64,000 bases of DNA from Alloacidobacterium dinghuense (GCF_014274465.1 NZ_CP060394.1:5146001-5210000); one strand, 5' to 3'. Counted from the first letter of the stretch, positions 25,088 to 33,729 are shown. Notes: generated from the letters alone by a model not told the origin. Numbers and translations: made by a program.

Positions 25088-25525
25088 ATGGAGCACGATG
25101 GCGCACCGCGCCTTCTCGGTCTGGACGTAGGCAATCGGCATATTGGTGTTGCTGTTTCCGACGAGTTGGGGCTTACCGCGCAGCCGGTCCTGACCCTGGT
25201 TCGTAAGAAGCCTCGCGATGATTTGAGATCGTTGGCCAGGCTGGCCCGGAAATACGGCTGCCAGGAGATTGTCGTTGGCAATCCGCTTCACCTCTCCGGT
25301 GATCAAAGCCGTCAGGCCGAGAGAACGCAGGTCTTCGCCCAACTGCTCGCCGATGAAACGAAGCTTCCGGTGCATTTGTGGGATGAGCGCCTGACCACCA
25401 CTGAAGCGCATCGCATTCTGTACGAGTCAGGCCGTCCGAGGGCAGAACACCGTGAGGTGGTCGACCAGGTCGCTGCGGTTATTATTCTGCAAGGCTTTCT
25501 CGACGCGCGTCGTCTGGGGCCCTAA
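25088..25525 (+). CDS. ruvX: Putative pre-16S rRNA nuclease / Holliday junction resolvase homologue YqgF
   Basis: The 145-residue product shows the YqgF RNase H-like fold: LLGLDVGNRHIGVAVSDELG (first catalytic Asp), EIVVGNPLHLSG, the WDERLTTTEA motif with catalytic Glu, and a C-terminal DQVAAVIILQGFLD with the last Asp. All catalytic acids are present. The family matures the 16S rRNA 5' end in E. coli. ATG at 25088 is supported by the conserved N terminus. Confidence 0.94.
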   Translation: MEHDGAPRLLGLDVGNRHIGVAVSDELGLTAQPVLTLVRKKPRDDLRSLARLARKYGCQEIVVGNPLHLSGDQSRQAERTQVFAQLLADETKLPVHLWDERLTTTEAHRILYESGRPRAEHREVVDQVAAVIILQGFLDARRLGP

Positions 25526-25540
25526 CCAGCGCCGAAGGCG

Positions 25541-25570
25541 TCCTTCGACTCCGCTCAGGACAGGCTACAC
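25541..25570. repeat. Short dispersed intergenic repeat-like sequence
   Basis: The stretch around CTTCGACTCCGCTCAGGACA is a widespread short intergenic sequence seen in many unrelated high-GC genomes (from memory). It is found here between ruvX and the greA promoter and encodes nothing recognisable. Confidence 0.4.
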
Positions 25571-25598
25571 TCGACGCCCACTCGTCGTCCCGTATAAT
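25571..25598 (+). promoter_or_regulatory. Likely greA promoter
   Basis: TCGACG (25571-25576, four of six matches to the -35 consensus) and a perfect TATAAT (25593-25598) are 16 bp apart. Transcription would start near 25605, giving a 5' leader of about 60 bases that contains a 9-bp hairpin. Confidence 0.6.
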
Positions 25599-25635
25599 AA
25601 AAGTTTGGCGGTTATCACTGGTCAGCCGTGGACGA

Positions 25636-25657
25636 GCGGCTCATGCCTATGAGCCGC
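25636..25657 (+). promoter_or_regulatory. Leader hairpin before greA
   Basis: GCGGCTCAT-GCCT-ATGAGCCGC is a perfect 9-bp stem with a 4-base loop. It ends 13 bp before the preferred ATG (25671) and directly abuts an alternative ATG (25659). It occupies the place of a ribosome site, so it may regulate translation or, as reported for greA leaders in E. coli, promote early termination. Confidence 0.5.
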
Positions 25658-25670
25658 AATGGATTATTGC

Positions 25671-26144
25671 ATGCCCGAACACATCAAAAAGAAATTGCTG
25701 GAAGAGATCAAACAGCTCGAACATGAGCTTGCTCACGAGCTTCCCCTGGAAATCAAGAAAGCAGCCGCATTAGGGGATCTGAGCGAGAATGCCGAATACC
25801 ACATGGCCAAACAGCGCCAGGTATTCGTGAATGCGCGCCTTGGGCAACTCAAGAAGCGCATGGGCGAGCTTGCCCTCGTTAACCTCGCAAATATTCCTCA
25901 TGACCGCGTCGCTTTTGGCTCAACCATCGTCGTTTATGACACATCCAAGGATGAGGAGATCGAGTATAAGCTTGTCACAAGTGAGGAGTCGGATGTTAAC
26001 CAAGGCCTGATATCGACCACCTCGCCTATCGGGCGCGCTTTAGTCGGCAAGCAGGTGGGCGATGTTGCGACGGTTGTAACTCCGAACGGCAAACGCGAGC
26101 TCGAAATCCTGAAACTTTCAACGATCCACGACGAAGCGGAATAA
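25671..26144 (+). CDS. greA: Transcription elongation factor GreA
   Basis: The 157-residue protein has the GreA pattern: an N-terminal coiled coil with LGDLSENAEYHMAKQRQ (acidic tip residues DLSENAEY), then a C-terminal FKBP-like domain with ISTTSPIGRALVGKQVGD. It binds the RNA polymerase secondary channel and stimulates cleavage of backtracked RNA. ATG at 25671 gives the usual MPEHIKKKL start; ATG at 25659 would add four residues. The stop is 7 bp from the next ATG, so greA and the phosphatidyltransferase gene form an operon. Confidence 0.95.
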   Translation: MPEHIKKKLLEEIKQLEHELAHELPLEIKKAAALGDLSENAEYHMAKQRQVFVNARLGQLKKRMGELALVNLANIPHDRVAFGSTIVVYDTSKDEEIEYKLVTSEESDVNQGLISTTSPIGRALVGKQVGDVATVVTPNGKRELEILKLSTIHDEAE

Positions 26145-26150
26145 CGCGGC

Positions 26151-26870
26151 ATGAGTTCCAATAAGACCTGGACGAGCGCTTTTGGACGCGCATGCGGGGT
26201 GCTGCTGCAGGCCATTGTGAATGGCCTGGCGCTGACCCGCATCTCGCCCAACGTGCTCACCTTCATTGGGCTCATCATCAACACCGCTGCAGCGATCCTT
26301 TTCGGCTATGCCAACGAGCACAACTACGTACGCATGTTTCTCTATGCCGGACTGGTGATCATTGGCGCCGGCATCTTCGACATGGTCGACGGACGCGTCG
26401 CCCGCCAGACGCAACAAGTCACGGTCTTCGGCGCGTTTTTCGATTCGGTCATCGATCGCTACTCCGATGTAGTGCTCTTCTTCGGGCTGCTGGTCTTCTA
26501 CGCTCGCGGCAACCGCTTTTTCTACGTGGTGCTGGCGGCGTTCGTAATGGTCACCTCGCTCATGGTGAGCTATACCCGCGCGCGCGCCGAAGCGCTGATC
26601 GGGCAGTGCAAGGTCGGCTTCATGGAACGGCCGGAGCGGATCGTTCTTATCATCCTCGGCGCGCTGTTTAACCGCTGGGGGGCGATGGCGCCTGTGCTCT
26701 GGGTGCTGGCCGCGCTCTCGACGATTACCGTGATCCACCGCATCAGCTACACCTACCAGATGACCAAGCATCTGGCTCCGGTTCCGGAAACGCCGCCGCT
26801 CACCTACAAGCGGGAGCCGGTGGAGGCGACACCCGAGTTGCACTCGGCTCCCACTGCTCCTCCCGTCTGA
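26151..26870 (+). CDS. CDP-alcohol phosphatidyltransferase
   Basis: The 239-residue membrane enzyme transfers a phosphatidyl group from CDP-diacylglycerol to an alcohol. The full signature D-G-x2-A-R-x8-G-x3-D-x3-D is present as DGRVARQTQQVTVFGAFFD followed by SVID. Several hydrophobic segments follow. The N-terminal motif LTRISPNVLTFIGLIINTAA is typical of PgsA/PIP-synthase relatives. The acceptor alcohol cannot be read from sequence. The gene is the second of the greA operon. The C-terminal tail is Pro-rich and cytoplasmic. Confidence 0.92.
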   Translation: MSSNKTWTSAFGRACGVLLQAIVNGLALTRISPNVLTFIGLIINTAAAILFGYANEHNYVRMFLYAGLVIIGAGIFDMVDGRVARQTQQVTVFGAFFDSVIDRYSDVVLFFGLLVFYARGNRFFYVVLAAFVMVTSLMVSYTRARAEALIGQCKVGFMERPERIVLIILGALFNRWGAMAPVLWVLAALSTITVIHRISYTYQMTKHLAPVPETPPLTYKREPVEATPELHSAPTAPPV

Positions 26871-26950
26871 CCTCGCGAGAAAAGTACCTCTACAAAAACA
26901 CCTCCGAGGATACTTCCGCTTCCACAAGTGTTGACATCAAAGTTAACGCT

Positions 26951-27544
26951 ATGATGCGGCGTCTACTCTCCCAGCTCCCTGTCGCTCTGTGCTTCTTTGC
27001 CTTTGGCGGTCTCTTTGTAACCGGCTCTGCGCGGGCCCAGACGGACGCTGCTGCCAGCCTCTATGGATCTTTCAGCGGCACGACGGCTGCGAATGGCACG
27101 GTGCAAAGCCCGTCGAACGCGGCGGGCGTGCTGCTGGAGTTGCGGCACATCTCCAACCCTTTGGTCGGCTATGAACTGAACTACTCTTTCAACCGGGCCA
27201 ACCAGAACTACAACGACTTCGAAGAGATCAAGACGGCAGCGCACGAGGTGGGAGCGGACTGGTTCGTGTCCTTTCCGGTGCTGATGTTGAAGCCGTTCAT
27301 TCTGGCGGGTGGGGGGATCATTTTCTTTCATCCCGACTCGGGACAGCCCGACAGCAAGAGTGACGCCAAGCCAGTCTTTGTGTACGGTGCCGGGGTGGAC
27401 TGGACGGTGATTCCTCACATCGGGTTACGATTTCAATACCGCGGCAATCTGTATCACGCGCCGGACGTGTCGCATGCCTTCTCATCGACCAACGCGTTTA
27501 CGCATACGGCGGAGCCGATGATCGGGGCTTATCTCAGGTTCTGA
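26951..27544 (+). CDS. Secreted outer-membrane beta-barrel protein
   Basis: The 197-residue product begins with a signal peptide (LPVALCFFAFGGLFVTGSARA, cleavage about residue 30). The mature protein alternates polar and aromatic residues in strands, for example GYELNYSFNRANQNY and GLRFQYRGNLYHAP, and ends with MIGAYLRF, a terminal Phe typical of small OmpA/OmpW-like eight-strand barrels. A decayed copy of its last 34 codons and 3' flank lies immediately downstream. The function is probably structural or adhesive. Confidence 0.75.
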   Translation: MMRRLLSQLPVALCFFAFGGLFVTGSARAQTDAAASLYGSFSGTTAANGTVQSPSNAAGVLLELRHISNPLVGYELNYSFNRANQNYNDFEEIKTAAHEVGADWFVSFPVLMLKPFILAGGGIIFFHPDSGQPDSKSDAKPVFVYGAGVDWTVIPHIGLRFQYRGNLYHAPDVSHAFSSTNAFTHTAEPMIGAYLRF

Positions 27545-27553
27545 CCCCTCCCC

Positions 27554-27741
27554 ATGTTTTTGTAAATTCGTCCAAACACAGGCGGTTAAGGCGTTCATAC
27601 TTGAGCAAGGTCTATCACGCACCAGAGCCGTATGATGCCTTTTTCTCGACCACTGAATTCACGCATACCTATGGGGGAATGATTGGGCTTTACCTCAGGT
27701 TCTGAGGGCCACCCTCCCCCCTATGTTTTTGTAAATTCGTC
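27554..27741 (+). repeat. Two-copy direct repeat in the 3' flank of the beta-barrel gene
   Basis: ATGTTTTTGTAAATTCGTC occurs exactly at 27554-27572 and again at 27723-27741, with similar continuing bases (AAA, then GGTTAAGG). The 169-bp period also brings a second, diverged copy of the gene's C-terminal codons between the two, so this is an old tandem duplication. Confidence 0.85.
27601..27705 (+). pseudogene. Decayed duplicate of the beta-barrel gene C terminus
   Basis: This frame reads KVYHAPEPYDAFFSTTEFTH followed by TYGGMIGLYLRF and a stop. It parallels NLYHAPDVSHAFSSTNAFTH then MIGAYLRF at the end of the intact gene. There is no start codon or ribosome site and no upstream barrel, so it is a remnant produced by tandem duplication and drift. 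The rest of the region to 27959 shows nothing coding. Confidence 0.8.
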
Positions 27742-27959
27742 TAAAACAAGTGGTTAAGGGGATGTGCCAGAACCGGTGCACCTTCCTCTGCGATTTGCCT
27801 CTCTTATTTCAGGATAGCTGGTTTCGCTGGAAAATATGCCAGAGATCGTTGCAACGAATATCCTTCGAAATCAATCGCTGATGAAGAAAGTTTGGTTTGA
27901 GGGTCTTGACAGGCGGCGGCCATGGGGGTGGCCGCCGCCGAATGCGTCTCGCGCTATTG

Positions 27960-28778
27960 CTACTGCGCTGTGACGATGTCGTCGAGGACGTAGAGCTCGA
28001 TCAGGGCCTGGGTTCTTAGCTTCTCGAAGTGTTCAAGAGTGGTACCGAATTCCATGTCGGGATGCACCTTTCTGAAGCGATCAAGAAACTGTGGATCGTC
28101 TGCGAATGCAGCATCCATGCTCGGGAAAATATCTACGGTCACCCCCTGGAACGGCAAATCGGGCCCAAAGGGCATTGCCCGAACATTCAGAGACCAGCCG
28201 TCTGACTTGCCCTCTTTCACCAGCGCGTCCGCGATGGGTTGCCATACTTTCTTCTCGTATGCGATCCAATCGTCAAAGTTGCCATCGGCGACTTTCATGT
28301 AATTGACCCGGAAGTAGTCGCCCTTCTTGGGTGCGCCAACGGTTGCCAGATTCTGGAATAGCGCCGTCGATACGAGTTTGGCGACCGCATCCCGGTGTTT
28401 GAGGTAATCATCCGGGGTAAAGGTCAGCCCCTCCTTTTTGATCGCAGCGTCGAGTTGTTCCATCCCCAAGGTATGCGGCGTTTTGGCGAAGAGGGAAATG
28501 CTGAGGTAATCGCACTCTGCGGATTCACCTCCTGGAAAGACGGGTCTCAGAAGATACCAGGCGGTGAGTTCACCGTCGCTCACGCGGCCTTGGGCGACTT
28601 TGTGAGAATCCTCTGTCAGGAACTTGTGAAGGGCGGCGGCACTGTCCGGCTTTACTTTGAAGCAGGCCACTGTGTGATAACCCGTGGATGGCTGCTGCGC
28701 ATACGCAGGCAGAGTAGAGAATGCAAGTGCGATTGCTGCACCCAGAAATGTGCGGGCAAACGTGCGGGCGATTTTCAT
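27960..28778 (-). CDS. Secreted protein of unknown function
   Basis: The 272-residue protein has a signal peptide ending near TLPAYAQQP. The mature part contains two similar halves of alpha/beta character (YHTVACFKVKPDSAAALHKF and YFRVNYMKVADGNFDDWIAY), suggesting a duplicated dimeric alpha-beta-barrel (ABM/EthD-like) fold. No catalytic motif is recognised. It is transcribed alone, divergent from the EF-G-like gene. The fold is inferred from pattern only. Confidence 0.7.
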   Translation of the reverse strand: MKIARTFARTFLGAAIALAFSTLPAYAQQPSTGYHTVACFKVKPDSAAALHKFLTEDSHKVAQGRVSDGELTAWYLLRPVFPGGESAECDYLSISLFAKTPHTLGMEQLDAAIKKEGLTFTPDDYLKHRDAVAKLVSTALFQNLATVGAPKKGDYFRVNYMKVADGNFDDWIAYEKKVWQPIADALVKEGKSDGWSLNVRAMPFGPDLPFQGVTVDIFPSMDAAFADDPQFLDRFRKVHPDMEFGTTLEHFEKLRTQALIELYVLDDIVTAQ

Positions 28779-28939
28779 GGAACCTCACTTTCTTTGGCTC
28801 TCCGACCGGTCGAGCTGGTCAGCGGCTTCCAGAGCTGAAGTCAGGAGATGATTCCTGGGGGGAAGTGCCAAAAACAATACGGGAGACAAAGAATGGGCGC
28901 AATACTACCTTTGCAGTACGCTGCGGTGTCTGATGCCGC

Positions 28940-29325
28940 GTGTCCGCGATTCGCAGAATGTACCCTTTAGGCAGGGTGCTGGTTTTTTACGGCAGGAATC
29001 GCCCGCTACTCGGTAAACCACTCCCTGTGATAGCATCGTCAATCTCTGAAGACGCCCGGATTTTTGGGGCGCCTGCTGGCCCTGATGGATGCCGAGGACG
29101 GCAGATTCGGTGGAAGGCTGACGCCGTGTTCTTTCGTCAGCGAGACGCCGCAAGCGACGCCTGAACGACATCCCTGTCTCGAGCAATTCGAGAAAGAACA
29201 GGCACCTGACCTGAGTGCCTTTAATCGCGGAGTCCTGATGCCCCGGGCTAAAGCCCGGGGCAGTCATCCGGGGTTTGCAAGTAAGGCAGCCACCATCCAT
29301 TCCCGCGCTTCTCCTTGATTCCCAC
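28940..29325. repeat. Intergenic repeat-like region with a GC-rich palindrome
   Basis: About 640 bp (28779-29417) hold no supportable gene. The right part contains GCCCCGGGCT-AA-AGCCCGGGGC (29240-29261, perfect 10-bp stem), preceded by sequence that looks like a dispersed intergenic repeat of Acidobacteriota (from memory). It includes ACCCTTTAGGCAGGGT (around 28968-28983). No open frame here has a ribosome site or a recognisable product. Confidence 0.5.
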
Positions 29326-29417
29326 ACAATCTGTTGACCGGTCTTTCGCTAGCCGGTTCGTTTACGGACCGAATTTTTTGCTGGCTGACTTCACTTACAT
29401 CAAAGAAGGAGTTCACG

Positions 29418-31553
29418 ATGAAAACGTATCAAGGAAGTGAGATTCGAAACGTAGCTGTAGTAGGGCATGCGCACAGCGGGAAGACAACGCTCGTCTCCGC
29501 TCTGCTGCATGCCGCCAAGATGACGCCAAAAATGGGGCGCGTGGAAGATGGCAGCGCCATGACCGCCTATGACGAGGAAGATGTCGCTCGGCGAACCACC
29601 ATGCTGAACGCCGTGGCGTATGCCGAATGGAACGGAGTGAAGGTCAATTTCATTGATACCCCTGGCTTCCATATGTTCGTGCACGAAGCGCGAGCGGCGA
29701 TGATGCCGGTGGAGGCTGCGCTGGTGGTGGTGAACGCCGCGAACGGGCCGGAGGCGATGACCGATCGCGTCTGGAAATTCGCCGATGAGTTCAACCTGCC
29801 GCGCGTGGTGGTAATGAACCAGATGGACCATCCGCGAGCCAATCTGGACAAGACGCTGGAAGCGATGCGCGAGCGCTATGGAAGGCACCTGATCCCGGTG
29901 CAGTTGCCGATTGTGAATGACAAGGGCTTTCAGGGTGTCGTGGACCTGGTGACGATGGAGGCGTTTTTCTATACGCCCGACGGCGATGGCCACGGCAAGA
30001 TCGGCGATATTCCGGCCAACATGGCGGAAGAAGCCAAGGCGGCTCACGAGACGCTCGTAGAACTGGTCGCAGAGGGCAAGGACGAGTTGATGGAGGAGTT
30101 CTTTGCCCAGGGCACGATTCCGGAGCAGCACCTGATTACGGCGCTGCATGAAGCGATCCGGGAAGACCGTATTTTCCCAGTGCTCTTCGCCAGCGGCGGC
30201 ACAAATGTGGCGACCGATCACCTGCTCGATTTCCTAAAAGTGTATGCGCCTGCTCCAGTTGAGCGTGCTCCCGTGGCCGCAAGGGCCGTTCTACAGGCTG
30301 TGGCTGCGCACGGCAATGGTGAGGTAAGCGAGAGACAGCCTGAGATCGTGATGCGTGCTGTCGATGACAAGGAGCCGATCTCGCTCTATGTGTTTAAGAC
30401 CATGACCGATCCGTTCGCCGGGCGCATTTCCTTCTTCAAGGTCTTTTCCGGCGTACTGAAGAACGACGCAGGCGTCTGCAATTATTCGCGCAAGGGGTCG
30501 GAGAAATTTGCTCATTTATCAGTTATGCAGGGTCATTCGGCCGTGCCGGTTTCGGATCTGCATGCCGGCGACATCGGCGCGGTGGCCAAGCTGCGCGATA
30601 CGTTTACCGGCGACACGCTGGGCGAGAAGGGGCACGATATTTTCTTCGAACCAGTGGGCATGCCGGAAGCGGCGATGACCTATGCGATTGAGCCGAAGAC
30701 ACGCGCCGATGAGGACAAACTGGCTCCTGCGGTGCACAAGCTGATGGAGGAGGACCTGCTGGTTCGCTTCTACCGCGATCCGCAGACGAGCGAATTTCTG
30801 ATTGCGGGAGCGGGGCAGCCGCATATTGAATCGCTGGTGTCAAAGCTGCGCAAGCGGTACCACACCGAAGTGACGCTGAAGGCGCCCAAAGTGCCGTATC
30901 GCGAGACGATTCGCGGGCGCGCTGAAGCTCAGGGGCGGCACAAGAAACAGACTGGAGGCCATGGGCAGTATGGCGACTGCAAGATCAAGATGGAGCCGCT
31001 GCCGCGCGGATCGGGCTTCGAGTTTGAGAATGACATTTTCGGGGGTGCGATTCCGCGGCAGTATGTGCCGGCCGTCGAAAAGGGCATTCAGGAGTCGGCT
31101 GCGCGGGGATTTTTAGCGGGCTACCCGGTCGTCGATTTCAAGGTGACGGTCTTTGACGGCAGTTATCACGATGTCGATTCAAACGAACTGTCCTTCAAGC
31201 TGGCGGGGCGGATCGCTTTCCGCAAGTGCATGGAGCAGGCGAAGCCTGTGCTGCTGGAGCCGGTGATGCGGGTTGAGATCGAGGCTCCGGAGGAGTTTGC
31301 CGGGGCGCTGATGGGCGACCTGAACCAGCGTCGCGGGCGCGTGCAGGGCATGGAGAGCACCAATTCCGGCACGACGATTCGCGCTGAGGTTCCCATGGCG
31401 GAGATGCTGACCTACGGGCAGAGCCTGACGGCGATGACCCAGGGGCGGGGCAGTTTCCACATGGAGATGGACCACTATGATGTTGTCCCGCAGGTGCAGG
31501 CGGACAAGATTATAGCGAATGCCAAGAAACCGGTGGAGGAGGAAGAGGAATAG
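29418..31553 (+). CDS. Elongation factor G paralogue
   Basis: ATG at 29418 with AAGGAG 6 bases upstream gives 711 residues. G domain: GHAHSGKTTL (G1), DTPGF (G3), NQMD (G4, where most EF-G have NKxD). The G2 region reads ARRTTM instead of the usual RGITI. Domains II-V follow (KFAHLSVMQGH, DLNQRRGRVQGMES near the C terminus). It belongs to the EF-G-like paralogue group rather than the main FusA encoded with ribosomal proteins; no ribosomal genes are nearby. The role may be an accessory, back-translocation-type or stress-related translation factor. A strong terminator follows. Confidence 0.9.
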   Translation: MKTYQGSEIRNVAVVGHAHSGKTTLVSALLHAAKMTPKMGRVEDGSAMTAYDEEDVARRTTMLNAVAYAEWNGVKVNFIDTPGFHMFVHEARAAMMPVEAALVVVNAANGPEAMTDRVWKFADEFNLPRVVVMNQMDHPRANLDKTLEAMRERYGRHLIPVQLPIVNDKGFQGVVDLVTMEAFFYTPDGDGHGKIGDIPANMAEEAKAAHETLVELVAEGKDELMEEFFAQGTIPEQHLITALHEAIREDRIFPVLFASGGTNVATDHLLDFLKVYAPAPVERAPVAARAVLQAVAAHGNGEVSERQPEIVMRAVDDKEPISLYVFKTMTDPFAGRISFFKVFSGVLKNDAGVCNYSRKGSEKFAHLSVMQGHSAVPVSDLHAGDIGAVAKLRDTFTGDTLGEKGHDIFFEPVGMPEAAMTYAIEPKTRADEDKLAPAVHKLMEEDLLVRFYRDPQTSEFLIAGAGQPHIESLVSKLRKRYHTEVTLKAPKVPYRETIRGRAEAQGRHKKQTGGHGQYGDCKIKMEPLPRGSGFEFENDIFGGAIPRQYVPAVEKGIQESAARGFLAGYPVVDFKVTVFDGSYHDVDSNELSFKLAGRIAFRKCMEQAKPVLLEPVMRVEIEAPEEFAGALMGDLNQRRGRVQGMESTNSGTTIRAEVPMAEMLTYGQSLTAMTQGRGSFHMEMDHYDVVPQVQADKIIANAKKPVEEEEE

Positions 31554-31582
31554 CGGCAAATGCTCGACTGATTTTGCGATTG

Positions 31583-31611
31583 GGCCAGTCTGGGACTGGC
31601 CTGATTTTTTT
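31583..31611 (+). terminator. Intrinsic terminator of the EF-G-like gene
   Basis: GGCCAGTC-TGG-GACTGGCC is a perfect 8-bp stem followed by TGA and seven Ts. It lies 30 bp after the stop codon. Confidence 0.9.
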
Positions 31612-31811
31612 GTGCTGCCGGGAAAATGATGGAAATAGGTCCATCCCCTGCTCATAACCCATTTGGAATGAGGGTATTTGTAAATCTCTTGAAGGATGGG
31701 CATTCCACGAAGAGACAATCGCGCCAAGTCGAGTATTTTGGCAACCTTCGGCGGGTTTCGTAATCTAAAATTCTGAGCCAAGAGATTGAATTCAGGAAAG
31801 TTGAATCGTAG

Positions 31812-33299
31812 ATGAAGTTGCGCACTCTGATCGTGCCGGTTCTGGTGGGCTGGATGGGAATAGGTTGTGCGCTGGGGCAGAGCAATCCGAATAATTCGGC
31901 AACCAACCCGTACTACGGGAGCGTGCAAGTTGCGCCTGCGACGCCGGAGGTGAAGCAGCTCTCGATTGATGACGCGATCCTGATGGGGATTCAGAACAAC
32001 CTGGCGCTGACGGAAGCGCGCCAGAATCAGCAGACGGCGCAGGCGCAAGCCTCGCAGACGTTGAACTTGCTGTTGCCGAATCTGTATGTGTCCGGCGGGA
32101 CTGGTCTGCACCAGTACAACCTGGAGGCAGAGGGATTTCGCGGCGGCTTGCTGGGCGAGTTCAGCAGCCTGCTTCCGCCATCGGAGATAGAAAATTTCAA
32201 ATTTGTCGTGAAGGTCGATGTTACGGAGGGACATGCGAACCTGTCGCAGACCCTCTTTAACTGGGCGGGCTGGGATCTGTATCGCGCGATGAAAACCGGC
32301 GCCAAGGCGGCGTATTACAGTGCGCAATCGACGCGTGGGCTGGTGGTGCTGAATGTGGGCACGACGTATCTGCAGGCGATTGCAGACAGGGCGCAGCTCG
32401 ACTACGCGGAATCATTGCTCAAGACCGACGAGACACTGCTCAGCCAGGCAGTTGCGGAGCACCAGGCGGGGACGGCGGCCAATCTCGATGAACTGCGGGC
32501 GCGGGTTGAGTACCAGACGCAGCAGCAGGCTGTGATCAATGCCGAGAACACGCTGCAGAAGGATGAAATTACGCTCAAACGGCAGATCGGGATGGATCCA
32601 GGGCAGAAGATTCAGCTCACGGATGCGGCGCCATTTGCGGATCTTTCCAAGATGAGCATTGAGGATGCGAAGCGTGAGGCTTATTCCAGTCGGCAGGATT
32701 ATCAGGCTCTCATACAGAACCTTCGCATGGCGGAGTTGGAGCGCAAGGCGGCAACGCATGAGCGCTTCCCGACGGTGAACTTTAAAGGGAATTATGGTGT
32801 TTCGGGGATTTCCGGCGGACCTTACCATGGGGTGTTCGAGGCGGCAGGCACGATAGAGGTTCCAATCTTTCAAGAGGCGAAGTTTCGCGGCGACCATGAC
32901 GTCGCCGAGGCGCAGCTGGAGAACTATCGCTCCCAGATGGCGGACCTGAGGAACAAGATTGACCAGCAGTTGCGGGACAGCCTTCTCGATCTACAGACGG
33001 CTTCCGATCTGGTGAACGTGGCGCGGAGCAATGTGGACCTGTCGACGACGGCGTTGGAGCAGAGCACAGACCGTTTCCAGGCTGGAGTGGATGACAATTT
33101 GCCGGTGGTGCAGGCGCAGTCGACTCTGGCGCAGGCTCAGTCGCAGTATGTGAACAGCGTGCGCCAGTTCAACCAGGCGAAGCTAGGGCTGGCGCGCAAC
33201 CTTGGCATTGTCGATACGCAATACAAAACGTACCTGCAGGGGGGTACGCCGCCAGACGTGAAAACCAATCCCACGGCCCAGCCGCAAGGGGGAAGGTAA
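31812..33299 (+). CDS. TolC-family outer-membrane efflux channel protein
   Basis: The 495-residue protein has a signal peptide (VLVGWMGIGCALGQ region) and two related halves of long amphipathic helices, each opening with patterns such as DAILMGIQNNLALTEARQNQ and, in the second half, LVNVARSNVDLSTTALEQST. This is the OEP/TolC domain organisation that makes a trimeric outer-membrane tunnel. No inner-membrane pump or adaptor gene is adjacent; the following gene is a cold-shock gene. The C-terminal tail is Pro/Gln-rich and likely unstructured. Confidence 0.92.
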   Translation: MKLRTLIVPVLVGWMGIGCALGQSNPNNSATNPYYGSVQVAPATPEVKQLSIDDAILMGIQNNLALTEARQNQQTAQAQASQTLNLLLPNLYVSGGTGLHQYNLEAEGFRGGLLGEFSSLLPPSEIENFKFVVKVDVTEGHANLSQTLFNWAGWDLYRAMKTGAKAAYYSAQSTRGLVVLNVGTTYLQAIADRAQLDYAESLLKTDETLLSQAVAEHQAGTAANLDELRARVEYQTQQQAVINAENTLQKDEITLKRQIGMDPGQKIQLTDAAPFADLSKMSIEDAKREAYSSRQDYQALIQNLRMAELERKAATHERFPTVNFKGNYGVSGISGGPYHGVFEAAGTIEVPIFQEAKFRGDHDVAEAQLENYRSQMADLRNKIDQQLRDSLLDLQTASDLVNVARSNVDLSTTALEQSTDRFQAGVDDNLPVVQAQSTLAQAQSQYVNSVRQFNQAKLGLARNLGIVDTQYKTYLQGGTPPDVKTNPTAQPQGGR

Positions 33300-33445
33300 C
33301 AATTTTCTTGGTTACCTGACGAATCTGATAGACTGGATAGGCGTTAGAACTGAACGGGCAAGAGCAGTCCTCGCCCAGCAGCAAGAACTTGCCAGTAGTG
33401 GATCCGATTTGTTCCAGCGCAATTCAAATTAGGAAATAGCATCAC

Positions 33446-33646
33446 ATGGAACAAGGAACAGTGAAGTGGTTTAACGACGCAAAAGGGTTCGGCTTCATCT
33501 CGCGCCAGAATGGTGAAGATGTCTTCGTGCACTACTCAGCCATTAACTCAAATGGCTTCAAGAGTCTGCAAGAAGGTCAGGCCGTACAGTTCAACGTCGT
33601 TAAGGGGCCGAAGGGCTGGCAGGCAGCGGACGTTCAGCCGCTCTAA
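33446..33646 (+). CDS. Cold-shock domain protein
   Basis: The 66-residue single CSD protein has both RNA-binding motifs: RNP1 (KGFGFI) and RNP2 (VFVHYS), with the usual GTVKWFND start. It acts as an RNA chaperone. It has a 145-bp upstream region with potential secondary structure (GGCAAG...CTTGCC around 33357-33391), typical of structured cold-shock leaders. A strong terminator follows within 25 bp, so it is a single-gene unit. Confidence 0.95.
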   Translation: MEQGTVKWFNDAKGFGFISRQNGEDVFVHYSAINSNGFKSLQEGQAVQFNVVKGPKGWQAADVQPL

Positions 33647-33668
33647 GACGCAGACAATCTAGACGGAT

Positions 33669-33708
33669 CATAAGAGGCGAGCTTTCGGGTTCGCCTCTTA
33701 TGCTTTTT
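33669..33708 (+). terminator. Intrinsic terminator after the cold-shock gene
   Basis: CATAAGAGGCGA / TCGCCTCTTATG is a perfect 12-bp stem with a 10-base loop, followed by CTTTTT. It separates the cold-shock gene from the convergent glycosyltransferase gene. Confidence 0.88.
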
Positions 33709-33729
33709 GACGGTCCTGTAACAAAACGG

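Noticed and set aside
26118-26927. Long minus-strand open frame (269 codons) opposite the CDP-alcohol phosphatidyltransferase gene
   Set aside because: It mirrors the high-GC coding strand, has low-complexity His/Arg-rich product and no ribosome site or family motif, while the plus strand carries the full enzyme signature.
31179-32327. 382-codon minus-strand frame spanning the ends of the EF-G-like and TolC genes
   Set aside because: It crosses two well-supported genes and a strong terminator, and its product is Arg/Leu-rich without any motif.
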